This document shows, one piece after another, positions 46,390-55,399 of a stretch of DNA of 64,000 nucleotides. How positions within the stretch are numbered: the first letter of the stretch is position 1; every line of letters begins with the position of its first letter. Source of the stretch: Paraburkholderia caribensis (GTDB lineage Bacteria > Pseudomonadota > Gammaproteobacteria > Burkholderiales > Burkholderiaceae); assembly GCF_002902945.1 (NCBI RefSeq), contig NZ_CP026103.1, forward strand, positions 186,001 through 250,000, given 5' to 3'. Both the position numbers and the translations under genes were made by a program. The notes under the pieces were generated by a model, which made no database searches, was not told the DNA's origin, and saw only the letters and a list, made by a program, of their open reading frames with translations.

Positions 46390-47688
46390 ATGAACAGAAT
46401 CGCTGTAGATACCGTCGCGTCCCCATCGCTCACCGAGCGCTCGCGCACGACGATGCATGCCGCACTCGCCGGCACGCGCCGCGGTCCCCGCACGATGCTC
46501 GCATTCGCCGGCCCGGCTATCGTCGCCTCGGTCGCCTATATCGATCCCGGCAACTTCGCCACCAACATTCAGGCGGGTGCGGGCTACGGCTATGCGCTGC
46601 TATGGGTTGTCGTGCTGTCGAATCTCATTGCGATGCTGTTCCAGTCGCTGTCGGCGAAACTCGGTCTTGTCACCGGTCGCAATCTCGCTGAGCTATGTCG
46701 CGACTCACTGCCGCGGCGATGTGTGATCGCGATGTGGATCATCAGCGAGCTGGCCGCGATGGCGACGGACCTTGCGGAATTTATGGGTGGCTCGATCGGC
46801 GTGGCCTTGTTATGTCATCTGCCGATGTTGCCCGCCATGTGCATCACGGCCGCTGTCACCTACAGCCTGCTGCAGTTCGAGAAGCGCGGCTTTCGTCCAC
46901 TGGAACTGACGATCGCGGCACTCGTCGGTGTGATCGGACTGTCGTATCTCGCCGAACTGACGATGACACAGGTGAGCTGGAATGCAGTCGCTAGCCATGC
47001 CGTCACACCCTCCATTCCCGACGGCGGCGCATTGACGCTCGCGGTGGGCATCGTCGGTGCGACCGTGATGCCGCATGTGCTGTTTCTGCATTCGGGGCTG
47101 ATGCAGACTCGCGTGTCGGCACGTAACGATCGCGAAAGGGCTACGTTGCTGAAGTTCTCGAATATCGAAGTGGTGGTCGCACTCGGCGTCGCAGGTCTCA
47201 TCAACCTGGCGATGGTGATCATGGCATCGGGCGCGTTTCATCAGGGCAACCCGGACATCGTCAGCATCGATACTGCGTGGCGCACGCTCACGCCGTTGCT
47301 TGGAAGTGCAGCGGCAGGCATCTTCCTCGCTGCGTTGATTGCTTCGGGCATATCGAGTTCAGTGGTCGGCACGATGGCGGGGCAGATGATCATGCAGGGC
47401 TTCGTGGGCTTTCATGTTCCGCTCTGGGTGAGACGGCTCGTGACGATGGCGCCCGCATTCGTCGTCGTCGCATGCGGCGTCGACCCGACTCGAGCGCTGG
47501 TGTCGAGCCAGGTCGTGCTGAGCATCGCATTGCCGGTGCCTATGATTGCGCTGGTGTGGTTCACGTCACGGACTGCCGTGATGGGACGCTTTCGCAACAG
47601 GATGATCACGAATGCTGCTGCGCTGGTTTGCACGGTGGTTGTGCTGTGTCTGAACTTCGTGTTGATCGCGCAGGCGTTTGGCGGCTGA
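46390..47688 (+). CDS. Nramp-family divalent metal transporter (MntH-like)
   Basis: Proton-coupled Mn(II)/Fe(II) importer of the Nramp family, 432 residues with about 11 helices. The metal-binding motif D52-P-G-N55 is in TM1 (AYIDPGNFATNI) and M227-P-H229 is in TM6 (GATVMPHVLFLHSGL). The ATG at 46390 follows GGAGCTATG-GATG; the in-frame ATG at 46366 is less well placed. It follows the ferritin-like gene by about 100 bases, separated by a terminator. The shared metal theme suggests joint handling of iron or manganese under the stress sensed by the ECF system (inference). Confidence 0.87.
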   Translation: MNRIAVDTVASPSLTERSRTTMHAALAGTRRGPRTMLAFAGPAIVASVAYIDPGNFATNIQAGAGYGYALLWVVVLSNLIAMLFQSLSAKLGLVTGRNLAELCRDSLPRRCVIAMWIISELAAMATDLAEFMGGSIGVALLCHLPMLPAMCITAAVTYSLLQFEKRGFRPLELTIAALVGVIGLSYLAELTMTQVSWNAVASHAVTPSIPDGGALTLAVGIVGATVMPHVLFLHSGLMQTRVSARNDRERATLLKFSNIEVVVALGVAGLINLAMVIMASGAFHQGNPDIVSIDTAWRTLTPLLGSAAAGIFLAALIASGISSSVVGTMAGQMIMQGFVGFHVPLWVRRLVTMAPAFVVVACGVDPTRALVSSQVVLSIALPVPMIALVWFTSRTAVMGRFRNRMITNAAALVCTVVVLCLNFVLIAQAFGG

Positions 47689-48139
47689 GACGGCAAAGCC
47701 AGGAATTTCCGCCGCGCGAATGGCCATGTCAGCTTCGACACAACGTTGCGCCGATGCGGTACTTACCCCGCGCGTCCACGCTGCCGCTGCGCCGCCTGCC
47801 GCTTGCAGGGTCAAGGGGAAATGGCTCCACGCAGGGCGATCTTCATTCCCCGGTGGATCAGCGCGCAATCCAAAGCGCCTGATTGTTGATCGGCTTTCCG
47901 CCTGCGTTTACCTGCAAGACCCAGCAAGAGATTGCGTGATTTCGGATCGAGTTGCTGCGCCCGTGCGCGACCGCGCGAAATGAAAGCATTGATATCGTCG
48001 CCCGTGAAGACCTCGATATGGAGCAGTGGTCGCGCGCATGCTGATGAGCGCGAAGCCCCGATTGTGCCGCGCATGGATGAGTTCGCCTGAAGAGGGCAGC
48101 GCTTCGACGAGAATGCCGAACCAGCCGGGCAGACATGGC
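47689..48139. other. Intergenic region, possible gene scar
   Basis: About 450 bases between two convergent genes. On the minus strand, 48130-47820, coding-like text is spread over two frames (GWFGILVEALPSSGELIHAR, then HIEVFTGDDINAF), which suggests a frameshifted remnant, but I cannot name a family. Confidence 0.3.
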
Positions 48140-49066
48140 TTATCGCGTGGTCTGCAACGCCATGCCGCGCTCGGTCAAGCCTCTGAGTTCGTCGAGTAGA
48201 CGCGCGGCTGGACGTGGCAGTATTCCATTGCGGCGCCGAAACGCGGTCAGTGTTCTGGCCGCACTAATGCCCGGAATTGGCAGCGTCCCCATGATCCCTG
48301 CCTTGCTTTCAGAGTCGTACATCGGCTCCGGCATCCAGCTCAGAAACGAACATTCGGCTACCAGACTTTTAAGCACTGTCACCGACCGCGTCTGGACAGC
48401 AATATCCGGCATGTCGAGGTCGCGAGAGAGGAACGTCTCTCGCATGTGTTCATAAGGGGCTGTACCTTTGGGCGGGGTGGCCCACCGCGCGGTCAACGTG
48501 TCGGCCAGAGTGAGCTTAGGTTTCTTGCGCAATGGATGGCCGAAAGCTGCTACCACAAAGCTGTTGTCCTCCCATCGGCAGTCAGGCACGGCCACGATCT
48601 CGTCGCTGTCATTGGTAGCCGTACTTAGAGCGAGGTCGATCTCGTAATTGATGAGTCCCTCAGCGAGGCGGTCCCACACGCCTTCAATTATTTCGACGTG
48701 CAGGTTGCCCCATTTCCCTAAGACACGATCGACGGCCAAAGGAAGGAAGTGGGCAGCGAGACTGCCTACCGCTCCCACCTTGATCGTTCCTTTGGCGAGT
48801 CCGCGCATCGCGTCGATTTCTTCGCGCGCATTTTCTGCCTCGCGCAATAGAAGTTGAGCATGCGGCAGCAAGGCAGCGCCAATGTCCGTCAACTGCATGC
48901 CTTTCACGTGCCGTTCAAAGAGCGACGCGCCAACATCTTCCTCCAGGCGCTTGATCGTTCGACTTAGTGCTGGCTGAGTCACATTGAGCAATGCTGCGGC
49001 CCTTCCGAGACTACCGGACGACACGATGGTCGTAAAAGCATGCAATTGATGGAGGTTGTAGCTCAT
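48140..49066 (-). CDS. LysR-family regulator of the mandelate cluster
   Basis: LysR-type regulator of 308 residues: N-terminal helix-turn-helix (LGRAAALLNVTQPALSRTIK), and effector domain with IKVGAVGSLAAHFLPLAVD. The start at 49066 (MSYNLHQLHAF) gives the family length; the longer frame to 49174 adds an Arg-rich stretch unlike LysR proteins. It is divergent from the benzoylformate decarboxylase gene with 296 bases between, the standard layout for a regulator of the adjacent catabolic operon. The effector is probably mandelate, benzoylformate or a downstream aromatic acid (inference). Confidence 0.85.
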   Translation of the reverse strand: MSYNLHQLHAFTTIVSSGSLGRAAALLNVTQPALSRTIKRLEEDVGASLFERHVKGMQLTDIGAALLPHAQLLLREAENAREEIDAMRGLAKGTIKVGAVGSLAAHFLPLAVDRVLGKWGNLHVEIIEGVWDRLAEGLINYEIDLALSTATNDSDEIVAVPDCRWEDNSFVVAAFGHPLRKKPKLTLADTLTARWATPPKGTAPYEHMRETFLSRDLDMPDIAVQTRSVTVLKSLVAECSFLSWMPEPMYDSESKAGIMGTLPIPGISAARTLTAFRRRNGILPRPAARLLDELRGLTERGMALQTTR

Positions 49067-49249
49067 GAGTTCGCACGGGTCAATTCGATGCCGGCAAGCG
49101 TCAGACCGCGGAACGCGCCAGGAAGCATCTCGGGGTGTTCCCCAGGGACGCTGGCCTGCAGCATCGACCATCAACGTAAAGTGGACCTTTAAAACCCCTT
49201 AATAAACAGTACCTTACCTAAACGTATGAGATTTTCCAGCAGTTCCAGC

Positions 49250-49269
49250 CCTTAACCTGAAGGTAAAGG
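49250..49269. promoter_or_regulatory. Imperfect dyad CCTTAACCT-GA-AGGTAAAGG, candidate LysR site
   Basis: Nine-base arms matching at eight positions with a 2-base spacer, between the divergent LysR and decarboxylase genes. A related half-site ACCTTACCT occurs about 40 bases upstream at 49211-49219. Binding by the adjacent LysR is inferred. Confidence 0.4.
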
Positions 49270-49362
49270 GTTTCGCGCAAAAAAGCAATATTCAAGCATG
49301 CCTCCGAATTTCATACTCGTTTTACCGAAGAGCAGACGCTCTTGAACGAAAAAGGAATTGCA

Positions 49363-50976
49363 ATGACAGGCAGCGACAAACAAGGCGAAGGAAGCAGTCC
49401 GTCGACACGAGCCACCGTCAGGGACGTCGTCATCGAGCTTGTGCGCGAACTGGGCATGACGTCGATCTTTGCTAACCCTGGATCGACGGAGCTTCCGATG
49501 TTTCGGGACTTCCCTGCCGATTTCCGATACGTCCTGGGCTTACAAGAAGCGGCAGTCGTCGGGATGGCCGATGGCTATGCGCAAGCGACTGGAAACGCAG
49601 CCCTGGTGAACCTCCATTCTGCGGCCGGCGTCGGCAACGCGATGGGCAACATCTTCACGGCATTCAAGAATCAGACGCCGCTTGTTATTACGGCGGGTCA
49701 ACAAGCCCGTTCGATCTTGCCCTTCGACCCGTTCCTTTCCGCCGCACAGGCAGTCGAGTTGCCCAAGCCGTACGTGAAGTGGGCGATTGAACCCGCGCGT
49801 GCGCAAGACGTGCCGCGCGCACTGGAGCGCGCGTATCACATTGCAATGCAGGAGCCACGTGGGCCCGTCTTCGTTTCGATTCCCGTGGATGACTGGGACC
49901 AGCCTGCGGAGTTTCATGAACGCGCGACTGTCAGCAATTCGGTCCGTCCTGACCCGCAGGCGTTGGCGAAACTCGGCGCAGCGCTGGACGCATCGAGAAC
50001 GCCTGCTCTCGTGGTGGGCGCCGGTGTCGACCGGGCTGGCGCATGGAAGGAAGTTGTTCAACTGGCTGAGAGACATAACGCACGCGTGTTTGTCGCGCCG
50101 ATGAGCGCTCGTTGTTCGTTCCCCGAGGACCATCGACTCTTCGCCGGATTTCTACCCGCGATGCGTGAAAAGATCGTCTCGCTGCTCGATGGGCATGACG
50201 TTATCTTTGTCCTTGGCGCGCCTGCTTTTTCTTACCACGTCGAAGGCACAGGCCCGCACGTGCCTGCGGGCGCGGCCCTTTATCAGCTCATCGACGACCC
50301 GAATGTCGCGGCGTGGACGCCCGCAGGGGCTGCCGTGGTCGGTAACGTCCGCCTCGGCGTGCTTGACCTGCTGGCGCGTGCAGCACCGGGCGCTCGCCCT
50401 TTGCCTGAGCCTCGGCCCAAGCCACCCCGTGCTGAGCCGTCGCCCGTGATGTCGGTCGCCTTCGCGCTGCAAACCCTGGCTGAGCTTCGCGACCCGAACG
50501 ACGTTGTCGTTGAAGAGGCACCGAGTTCTCGCCCGGTCATGCAGCGGTATCTGCCATTCACAAAGAGCAGTACCTTTTTCACGATGGCTAGCGGCGGCTT
50601 GGGGTACGGCATGCCTGCAGCCGTCGGCGTTGCGCTCGCTCTTCCCAACAGCAGAGTGATTGGACTGATCGGGGACGGCTCGAGCATGTACTCGATCCAG
50701 GCAATCTATAGCGCCGTGCAGATGCGTCTGCCGATCACGTTTGTCATTTTGAACAACCAGCGCTACGCCGCGCTTCAAGAGTTTGCGCCGGTGTTTGGCT
50801 TCGCTTCCGACGACCCGGTTCAAGGTACCGATCTTCCGGGTCTGGATTTCGTGTCGCTTGCCAAGGGCATGGGTTGCAAAGGCCTCCGTGTCACGGACGC
50901 CGCGGAGCTTGCGGAGAAGTTGAAGGAAGCCCTCGAGGCGGGCGAGCCGCGTCTTGTAGAGGTCGTGGTTGCCTGA
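49363..50976 (+). CDS. mdlC: Benzoylformate decarboxylase (ThDP-dependent)
   Basis: Converts benzoylformate to benzaldehyde and CO2, the second step of the mandelate pathway. 537 residues. Residues that define the enzyme family are in place: S41 in NPGSTELPMF, ThDP-activating E62 in LQEAAVVGMADGYA, H85 in LHSAAGVGNAMG and H292 in FSYHVEG, equivalent to S26, E47, H70 and H281 of the Pseudomonas putida enzyme. The C-terminal ThDP/Mg motif is GDGSSMYSIQAIYS...LNN. AAAGGAATTGCA precedes the ATG at 49363; a TTG at 49342 is less likely. The neighbouring mandelate dehydrogenase and aldehyde dehydrogenase genes support the assignment. Confidence 0.88.
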   Translation: MTGSDKQGEGSSPSTRATVRDVVIELVRELGMTSIFANPGSTELPMFRDFPADFRYVLGLQEAAVVGMADGYAQATGNAALVNLHSAAGVGNAMGNIFTAFKNQTPLVITAGQQARSILPFDPFLSAAQAVELPKPYVKWAIEPARAQDVPRALERAYHIAMQEPRGPVFVSIPVDDWDQPAEFHERATVSNSVRPDPQALAKLGAALDASRTPALVVGAGVDRAGAWKEVVQLAERHNARVFVAPMSARCSFPEDHRLFAGFLPAMREKIVSLLDGHDVIFVLGAPAFSYHVEGTGPHVPAGAALYQLIDDPNVAAWTPAGAAVVGNVRLGVLDLLARAAPGARPLPEPRPKPPRAEPSPVMSVAFALQTLAELRDPNDVVVEEAPSSRPVMQRYLPFTKSSTFFTMASGGLGYGMPAAVGVALALPNSRVIGLIGDGSSMYSIQAIYSAVQMRLPITFVILNNQRYAALQEFAPVFGFASDDPVQGTDLPGLDFVSLAKGMGCKGLRVTDAAELAEKLKEALEAGEPRLVEVVVA

Positions 50977-51016
50977 CGGACCGCGTTCAGGAAAAGAGAA
51001 ACATACGGCGGAGACT

Positions 51017-52468
51017 ATGAAGACAATCTTGATGCTCATCAACGGAGCGCATGTCGGCGCGAGTAATGGCGCGACATTTCAACGCTCTAACCCCTTGGAT
51101 CAGGACGTCGCAAGCGTGGCCCCTGCGTGTACGCTTGACGATGTTCGCGACGCAGTGGATGCAGCCGCCGTCGCGTTTTCTCACTGGTCTCAGTTGGGCC
51201 CAACGCGACGTCGTTCCTATCTCCTTGGCGCGGCGCAAGCGCTCGAAGCAAAGGCGGATGCCTTTGCTTCGGCGATGGCGGCCGAAACGGGTGCGTCGCG
51301 CATCTGGGCCGATTTCAACGTGCGATTGGCCGCTGACGGCCTGCGAGAGGCAGCGTCACTGACCACGCAAATTTCGGGCGAAGTCATTCCGTCCGATGTT
51401 CCTGGCAGCCTGGCTATGGCTGTTCGGCAACCGGCAGGCGTGTGCCTCGGAATTGCGCCGTGGAATGCGCCTGTCATCCTTGGCGTCCGTGCGGTTGCCC
51501 TCCCACTCGCTTGCGGTAACACGGTCGTACTGAAGGGCTCGGAGATCTGTCCAGCGACGCACGCACTTATTGCGGAAGCCTTCATGGATGCGGGGTTGCC
51601 CGCAGGCGTTGTCAACTTCGTGACCAACGCGCCTGCTGACGCAGGTACGGTTGTCGAGGCGCTGATTTCGCATCCGGCCATCCGACGTGTCAATTTTACG
51701 GGCTCGACAAAGGTCGGGAAAATCATTGCAGAAAGCTGCGCGCGGCATCTCAAACCGTCCGTTCTCGAACTGGGCGGAAAGGCCCCGCTGATCGTGCTCG
51801 AGGACGCCGACATAGCGGCGGCGGTCGATGGTGCAGCTTTCGGTGCCTTCGCCAATTCGGGGCAAATCTGCATGTCCACGGAGCGCATCATCGTTGATCG
51901 CTCAATCGCCGACGACTTCGTTCGTCAACTTGGTGAAAAGGCCAAAACGCTGCCGCTTGGCGACCCGCGAACGGGGCCGGTCGTTCTTGGCTCCGTTGTC
52001 GATAGGGCGACGGTTCAGAGATGTAACGCTCTGATTGATGACGCCCTGCTCAAAGGCGCAACCCTGGTCTGCGGAGGGAAGGCAGACAGCACGCTTATGC
52101 CTGCAACGCTCGTGGATAACGTCGGGCCGGACATGCGGATCTATAGCGAAGAAACGTTTGGCCCCGTCAAGGCAATCGTGCGCGTTGACGGCGAAGAAGA
52201 AGCGATCCGGTGCGCCAACGATAACGAATACGGTCTGGCCGCAGCCGTGTTCAGTCGCGATGTCGCGCGCGCGATGCGGGTAGCCAGTCGCATCCAGTCC
52301 GGGATTTGCCATGTCAACGGGCCGACCGTCCACGACGAAGCGCAGATGCCTTTTGGAGGCGTCAAGGGTAGTGGCTTTGGCCACTTCGGTGGACAGGCAG
52401 GCGTTGCCGCGTTTACCGACCTGCGCTGGGTCACTGTGCAAACGTCGCCGCGACACTATCCGTTCTGA
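51017..52468 (+). CDS. Aldehyde dehydrogenase, probable benzaldehyde dehydrogenase
   Basis: NAD(P)-dependent aldehyde dehydrogenase of 483 residues that would oxidise benzaldehyde to benzoate. Catalytic C285 in NSGQICMSTER and general base E251 in LELGGKAP; the cofactor motif FTGSTKVGK and the NPLD...APWNAP segments are conserved. It resembles vanillin/salicylaldehyde/benzaldehyde dehydrogenases more than MdlD itself, so the mdlD symbol is not given. Starts at 51017 after CGGAGACT; the frame open from 50969 overlaps the decarboxylase stop. Located 40 bases downstream of mdlC, same operon. Confidence 0.85.
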   Translation: MKTILMLINGAHVGASNGATFQRSNPLDQDVASVAPACTLDDVRDAVDAAAVAFSHWSQLGPTRRRSYLLGAAQALEAKADAFASAMAAETGASRIWADFNVRLAADGLREAASLTTQISGEVIPSDVPGSLAMAVRQPAGVCLGIAPWNAPVILGVRAVALPLACGNTVVLKGSEICPATHALIAEAFMDAGLPAGVVNFVTNAPADAGTVVEALISHPAIRRVNFTGSTKVGKIIAESCARHLKPSVLELGGKAPLIVLEDADIAAAVDGAAFGAFANSGQICMSTERIIVDRSIADDFVRQLGEKAKTLPLGDPRTGPVVLGSVVDRATVQRCNALIDDALLKGATLVCGGKADSTLMPATLVDNVGPDMRIYSEETFGPVKAIVRVDGEEEAIRCANDNEYGLAAAVFSRDVARAMRVASRIQSGICHVNGPTVHDEAQMPFGGVKGSGFGHFGGQAGVAAFTDLRWVTVQTSPRHYPF

Positions 52469-52532
52469 GCTATACCCCCATCAACTCGCGAAGTCGTTCA
52501 ACAACTCAGGTAGGACCGCAGCCACGGTCGAC

Positions 52533-53477
52533 ATGTCAACTATGGAAATAGCTGTACTCGGTGCAGGAGCGATGGGGTCGTTGTTCGGCGGTCGCCTCGC
52601 GGAAGCCGGTCACTCAGTGACGCTGATCGACATCAATCAGCCGCATCTAGAAGCGATTCGTGCGAACGGCCTTCGCGTAGAGACAGATGGCAATACTCGA
52701 GCCATTAAGAACATCGCGGCCATGCGACCTGGAGCGACGGACAAAACGCCTGAGTTGCTGTTGGTGTTCACGAAGTCGATGCATACCCGTGTCGCCTTGT
52801 CTGGCATCGAGCATCTGCTTGGCGAGACAACCGCCGTGCTCACGCTGCAAAACGGACTCGGGAACGTCGAAGCGATTCGTGACTTTGTGCCGCTCGCTAA
52901 CGTGCTCATTGGAGTCACCACATGGCCGGCGGACCTTGTCGGGCCTGGCTCGGTGAGCAGTCACGGCGAAGGGAAAATTCGGATGATGAGTGCCGACGGC
53001 GAACGCACTTCCAAAGTCAGTGCCGTCGCCGAAGCCCTCAATTCTGCTGGACTGAATTGTCAGGTCGACGACAACGTCTGGGCAGCTATCTGGGAAAAAG
53101 TGGCGTTCAACGCTGCGCTCAACAGCATTTGTGCGGTCACTGGAACGACGGTGGACCAGCTGGGATTGTTGGACGACAGCAAGAGCCTTGCGCTGACCGT
53201 TGCCGCCGAGGTCGTCTCGGTAGCGAATGCCAGCGGCGTTTCAGCGGACTTGAACACCTGTTCGACGAATATCGTTCATGCGATTGAACAGCACCGCGGT
53301 CACAAGCCGTCGATGCTGCAAGACGTTCTGGCAGGGCGAAAGACAGAGATCGAAGGCATCAATGGCGCAGTCGTCGATGTGGCCCGCAAACTCAGCGTGT
53401 CTGTTCCGCACACCGAGACATTGGCGAAACTCGTCAGGCTTATTGACGCGCGAAACGCATCAGCCGTTGTGAAGTAG
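52533..53477 (+). CDS. PanE/ApbA-family 2-oxoacid reductase (ketopantoate reductase-like)
   Basis: NADPH-dependent reductase of 314 residues with the Rossmann motif GAGAMG at 10-15, the family lysine in VFTKSMHT, the second conserved lysine in WEKVAFNAALNS, and the C-terminal helix HRGHKPSMLQDVLAGRKTEI, which matches ketopantoate reductases closely. Within a mandelate cluster it may reduce benzoylformate or another 2-oxoacid, rather than make pantoate; no other pantothenate gene is near. Two ATGs, 52533 and 52542, are equally plausible. 64 bases after the aldehyde dehydrogenase. Confidence 0.82.
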   Translation: MSTMEIAVLGAGAMGSLFGGRLAEAGHSVTLIDINQPHLEAIRANGLRVETDGNTRAIKNIAAMRPGATDKTPELLLVFTKSMHTRVALSGIEHLLGETTAVLTLQNGLGNVEAIRDFVPLANVLIGVTTWPADLVGPGSVSSHGEGKIRMMSADGERTSKVSAVAEALNSAGLNCQVDDNVWAAIWEKVAFNAALNSICAVTGTTVDQLGLLDDSKSLALTVAAEVVSVANASGVSADLNTCSTNIVHAIEQHRGHKPSMLQDVLAGRKTEIEGINGAVVDVARKLSVSVPHTETLAKLVRLIDARNASAVVK

Positions 53478-53576
53478 ATAGCCGCGGGCACGCCTACAGA
53501 AGACAACAAACGTCCGCGTTCATGCATCAAGAGACGCGTCGGTCAGCTCGGCGCAGCGTACCCAGGAGACAACGTC

Positions 53577-53663
53577 ATGAAGATTTATTTTGCTATGCCG
53601 CCGCGCGACATCGCGGACCCTGTTGCAATCGACAGACCATCCAGAGCGTACGCGGAGGTCGAG
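53577..53663 (+). CDS. 29-codon ORF translationally coupled to the permease gene
   Basis: Frame MKIYFAMPPRDIADPVAIDR plus nine more residues ending YAEVE (the stop TAA is at 53664-53666). It is preceded by CCCAGGAGACAACGTC, one of the best ribosome binding sites in the window, and its stop TAA overlaps the permease ATG as TAATG. It may be a leader peptide setting permease translation, a small functional protein, or the surviving N-terminus of a deleted enzyme gene. No family recognised. Confidence 0.45.
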
Positions 53664-53665
53664 TA

Positions 53666-55042
53666 ATGAATTCGCAGACCTTCAGCACTTCAAAGACTGC
53701 CGACATCGGCAATCTTCTCGACGACGGACCATTTACACTCATTCAGAAGTTGATCGTTTGCCTCGCTGCGCTGTCGATCGTCATGGATGGCTTCGATGGC
53801 CAACTCATCGGTTACGCCATTCCCACGATCATCAAGGAATGGGGCATAACACGCAACGCGTTCGCGCCGGCCGTAGCGGCGGGTCTGGTTGGCATGGGCG
53901 TCGGGAGCGCTTGCGCTGGCCTGTTTGCCGACAGATTTGGCCGGCGCTGGGCGCTCATCGGTAGCGTCGTGGTGTTCGGCGCGGCAACCTGTGCCATCGG
54001 ACTTGCCCAGAACATAGCGATGATTGCCGCGCTTCGGTTCATTGCGGGCTTGGGTATCGGCGGAGCGCTTCCTAGTGCGACGACGATGACGGCAGAGTTC
54101 ACCCCTGCACGTCGCCGCACGCTCGCCGTCACATCTACCATCGTTTGCGTGCCGCTCGGAGGCATGTTTGCTGGATTCTTCGCCGGGGCAGTTTTGCCGA
54201 CCTTCGGTTGGCGTGGCTTGTTCTTCATCGGTGGCACGATCCCCTTGGCCCTCGGCATTCTTCTGTTCTTCGTGTTTCCGGAGTCTCCCCGCTTTCTCGC
54301 TCGCAAGGAACAGCGCTGGACCGAGTTGCGCGCGCTCCTCGCGAAAATGTCGCGGCCAATTAGTGCACAGACGATTTTCGTCGACGCCGCCGAGCAAAGG
54401 CTCGAGCGACGCGACGGCTTCGGGTCGCTTTTTGAGCCGGATCAGCGACGCAACACCATTGCTATCTGGGGTGCGTTTTTCATGTGTCTGCTGGCGGTCT
54501 ATGCCGCCTTTAGCTGGCTACCGACCATGCTCGCATCGGAAGGGCTTCCTGTGGCACTTGCGGGTTCGGGCCTGACGGCATACAACCTGGGCGGCGTCTT
54601 CGGCGCACTCATCTGCGCCTTGGCCATCACGCGGTTTGGTTCGCGTTGGCCGCTCCTGGTGTGCTGCGCCGGAGGGTGTGCGAGCGCCTTTTTCCTACGA
54701 GGCGTCGACGTGGCAACTCACACGAGCCTCCTTGTTATCGGTCTGGGCGTCCACGGCCTCTTTGTCAACGCAGTTCAGTCGACGATGTACGCCTTGTGTG
54801 CGTATGTTTATCCGACCCGCGTGAGAGCAACCGGCCTCGCTTCGGGGCTCGCGTTTGGACGACTAGGTGCCATTCTCAGCGCATTCGCTGGCGCCATCGT
54901 CATCACCGTAGGCGGAGCGTCGCTCTATCTCGCGATGCTCGGAGTCGCAATGCTGCTGGTACTGATTTCGCTGTCGGCGGTCAAAAACCATATCCCGGCG
55001 CTTCGGCAGAAGCGGCTGGTCACTCAAGTCGTCACTGAGTAA
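53666..55042 (+). CDS. MFS aromatic acid:H+ symporter (AAHS family)
   Basis: Inner-membrane proton symporter of 458 residues with 12 helices. The TM1 motif DGFDGQLIGYAIP and the loop 2-3 motif GLFADRFGRR are typical of AAHS transporters such as PcaK and BenK, where the DGxD aspartates are needed for uptake. In this cluster mandelate or benzoylformate is the likely substrate. GGAGG lies eleven bases before the ATG at 53666; the longer frame to 53522 adds a non-membrane Arg-rich stretch and is rejected. Overlaps the small ORF stop. Confidence 0.88.
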   Translation: MNSQTFSTSKTADIGNLLDDGPFTLIQKLIVCLAALSIVMDGFDGQLIGYAIPTIIKEWGITRNAFAPAVAAGLVGMGVGSACAGLFADRFGRRWALIGSVVVFGAATCAIGLAQNIAMIAALRFIAGLGIGGALPSATTMTAEFTPARRRTLAVTSTIVCVPLGGMFAGFFAGAVLPTFGWRGLFFIGGTIPLALGILLFFVFPESPRFLARKEQRWTELRALLAKMSRPISAQTIFVDAAEQRLERRDGFGSLFEPDQRRNTIAIWGAFFMCLLAVYAAFSWLPTMLASEGLPVALAGSGLTAYNLGGVFGALICALAITRFGSRWPLLVCCAGGCASAFFLRGVDVATHTSLLVIGLGVHGLFVNAVQSTMYALCAYVYPTRVRATGLASGLAFGRLGAILSAFAGAIVITVGGASLYLAMLGVAMLLVLISLSAVKNHIPALRQKRLVTQVVTE

Positions 55043-55399
55043 GGCGGGGACGGCGACTGGAATGGGCGGCGCTTTCTCGCTCCGCCTACCAGTCGCAATC
55101 GCGGCAGCGTCAAGACGGCGCGGTCTGTCGCAACGCTTCAAAGCATTGCATAACGGGATTCGTGCCTACCCCGTCAAACGATCTCAAGGCTCGTCGCGAC
55201 AGGCACCACGTGACCGGCTGTGTTTTTGTTCCGGATTGGCTTGCGCATCACGAGCTGATTCTCGCAATAAATCGATGTGTTGCTGCCCGTCAAACTGCGG
55301 CTGGTCTTCCTCTGGGGTTGGCGCTCGACGGTCATGTGAGGAGCGGTAAGAAATTGCTTTCTTTCCCCGCTTTCCATTTCAATCACGCAAGACGCAATC
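55043..55399. other. Intergenic region with a strong stem-loop
   Basis: About 360 bases between permease and mandelate dehydrogenase, same strand. It begins with the hairpin at 55053-55096. No supported gene; the frame at 55162-55437 runs into mandelate dehydrogenase out of phase. Confidence 0.5.
55053..55096 (+). terminator. Two-tier stem-loop downstream of the permease gene
   Basis: Outer stem GCGACTGG (55053-55060) / CCAGTCGC (55089-55096) and inner stem GGCGG (55065-55069) / CCGCC (55082-55086). There is no T-run after it, so it may act as a Rho-dependent or processing structure instead of a classical terminator. It begins 11 bases after the permease stop. Confidence 0.45.

Noticed and set aside
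53690..54397. 235-codon minus-strand frame
   Set aside because: Antisense of the AAHS permease; no motif.
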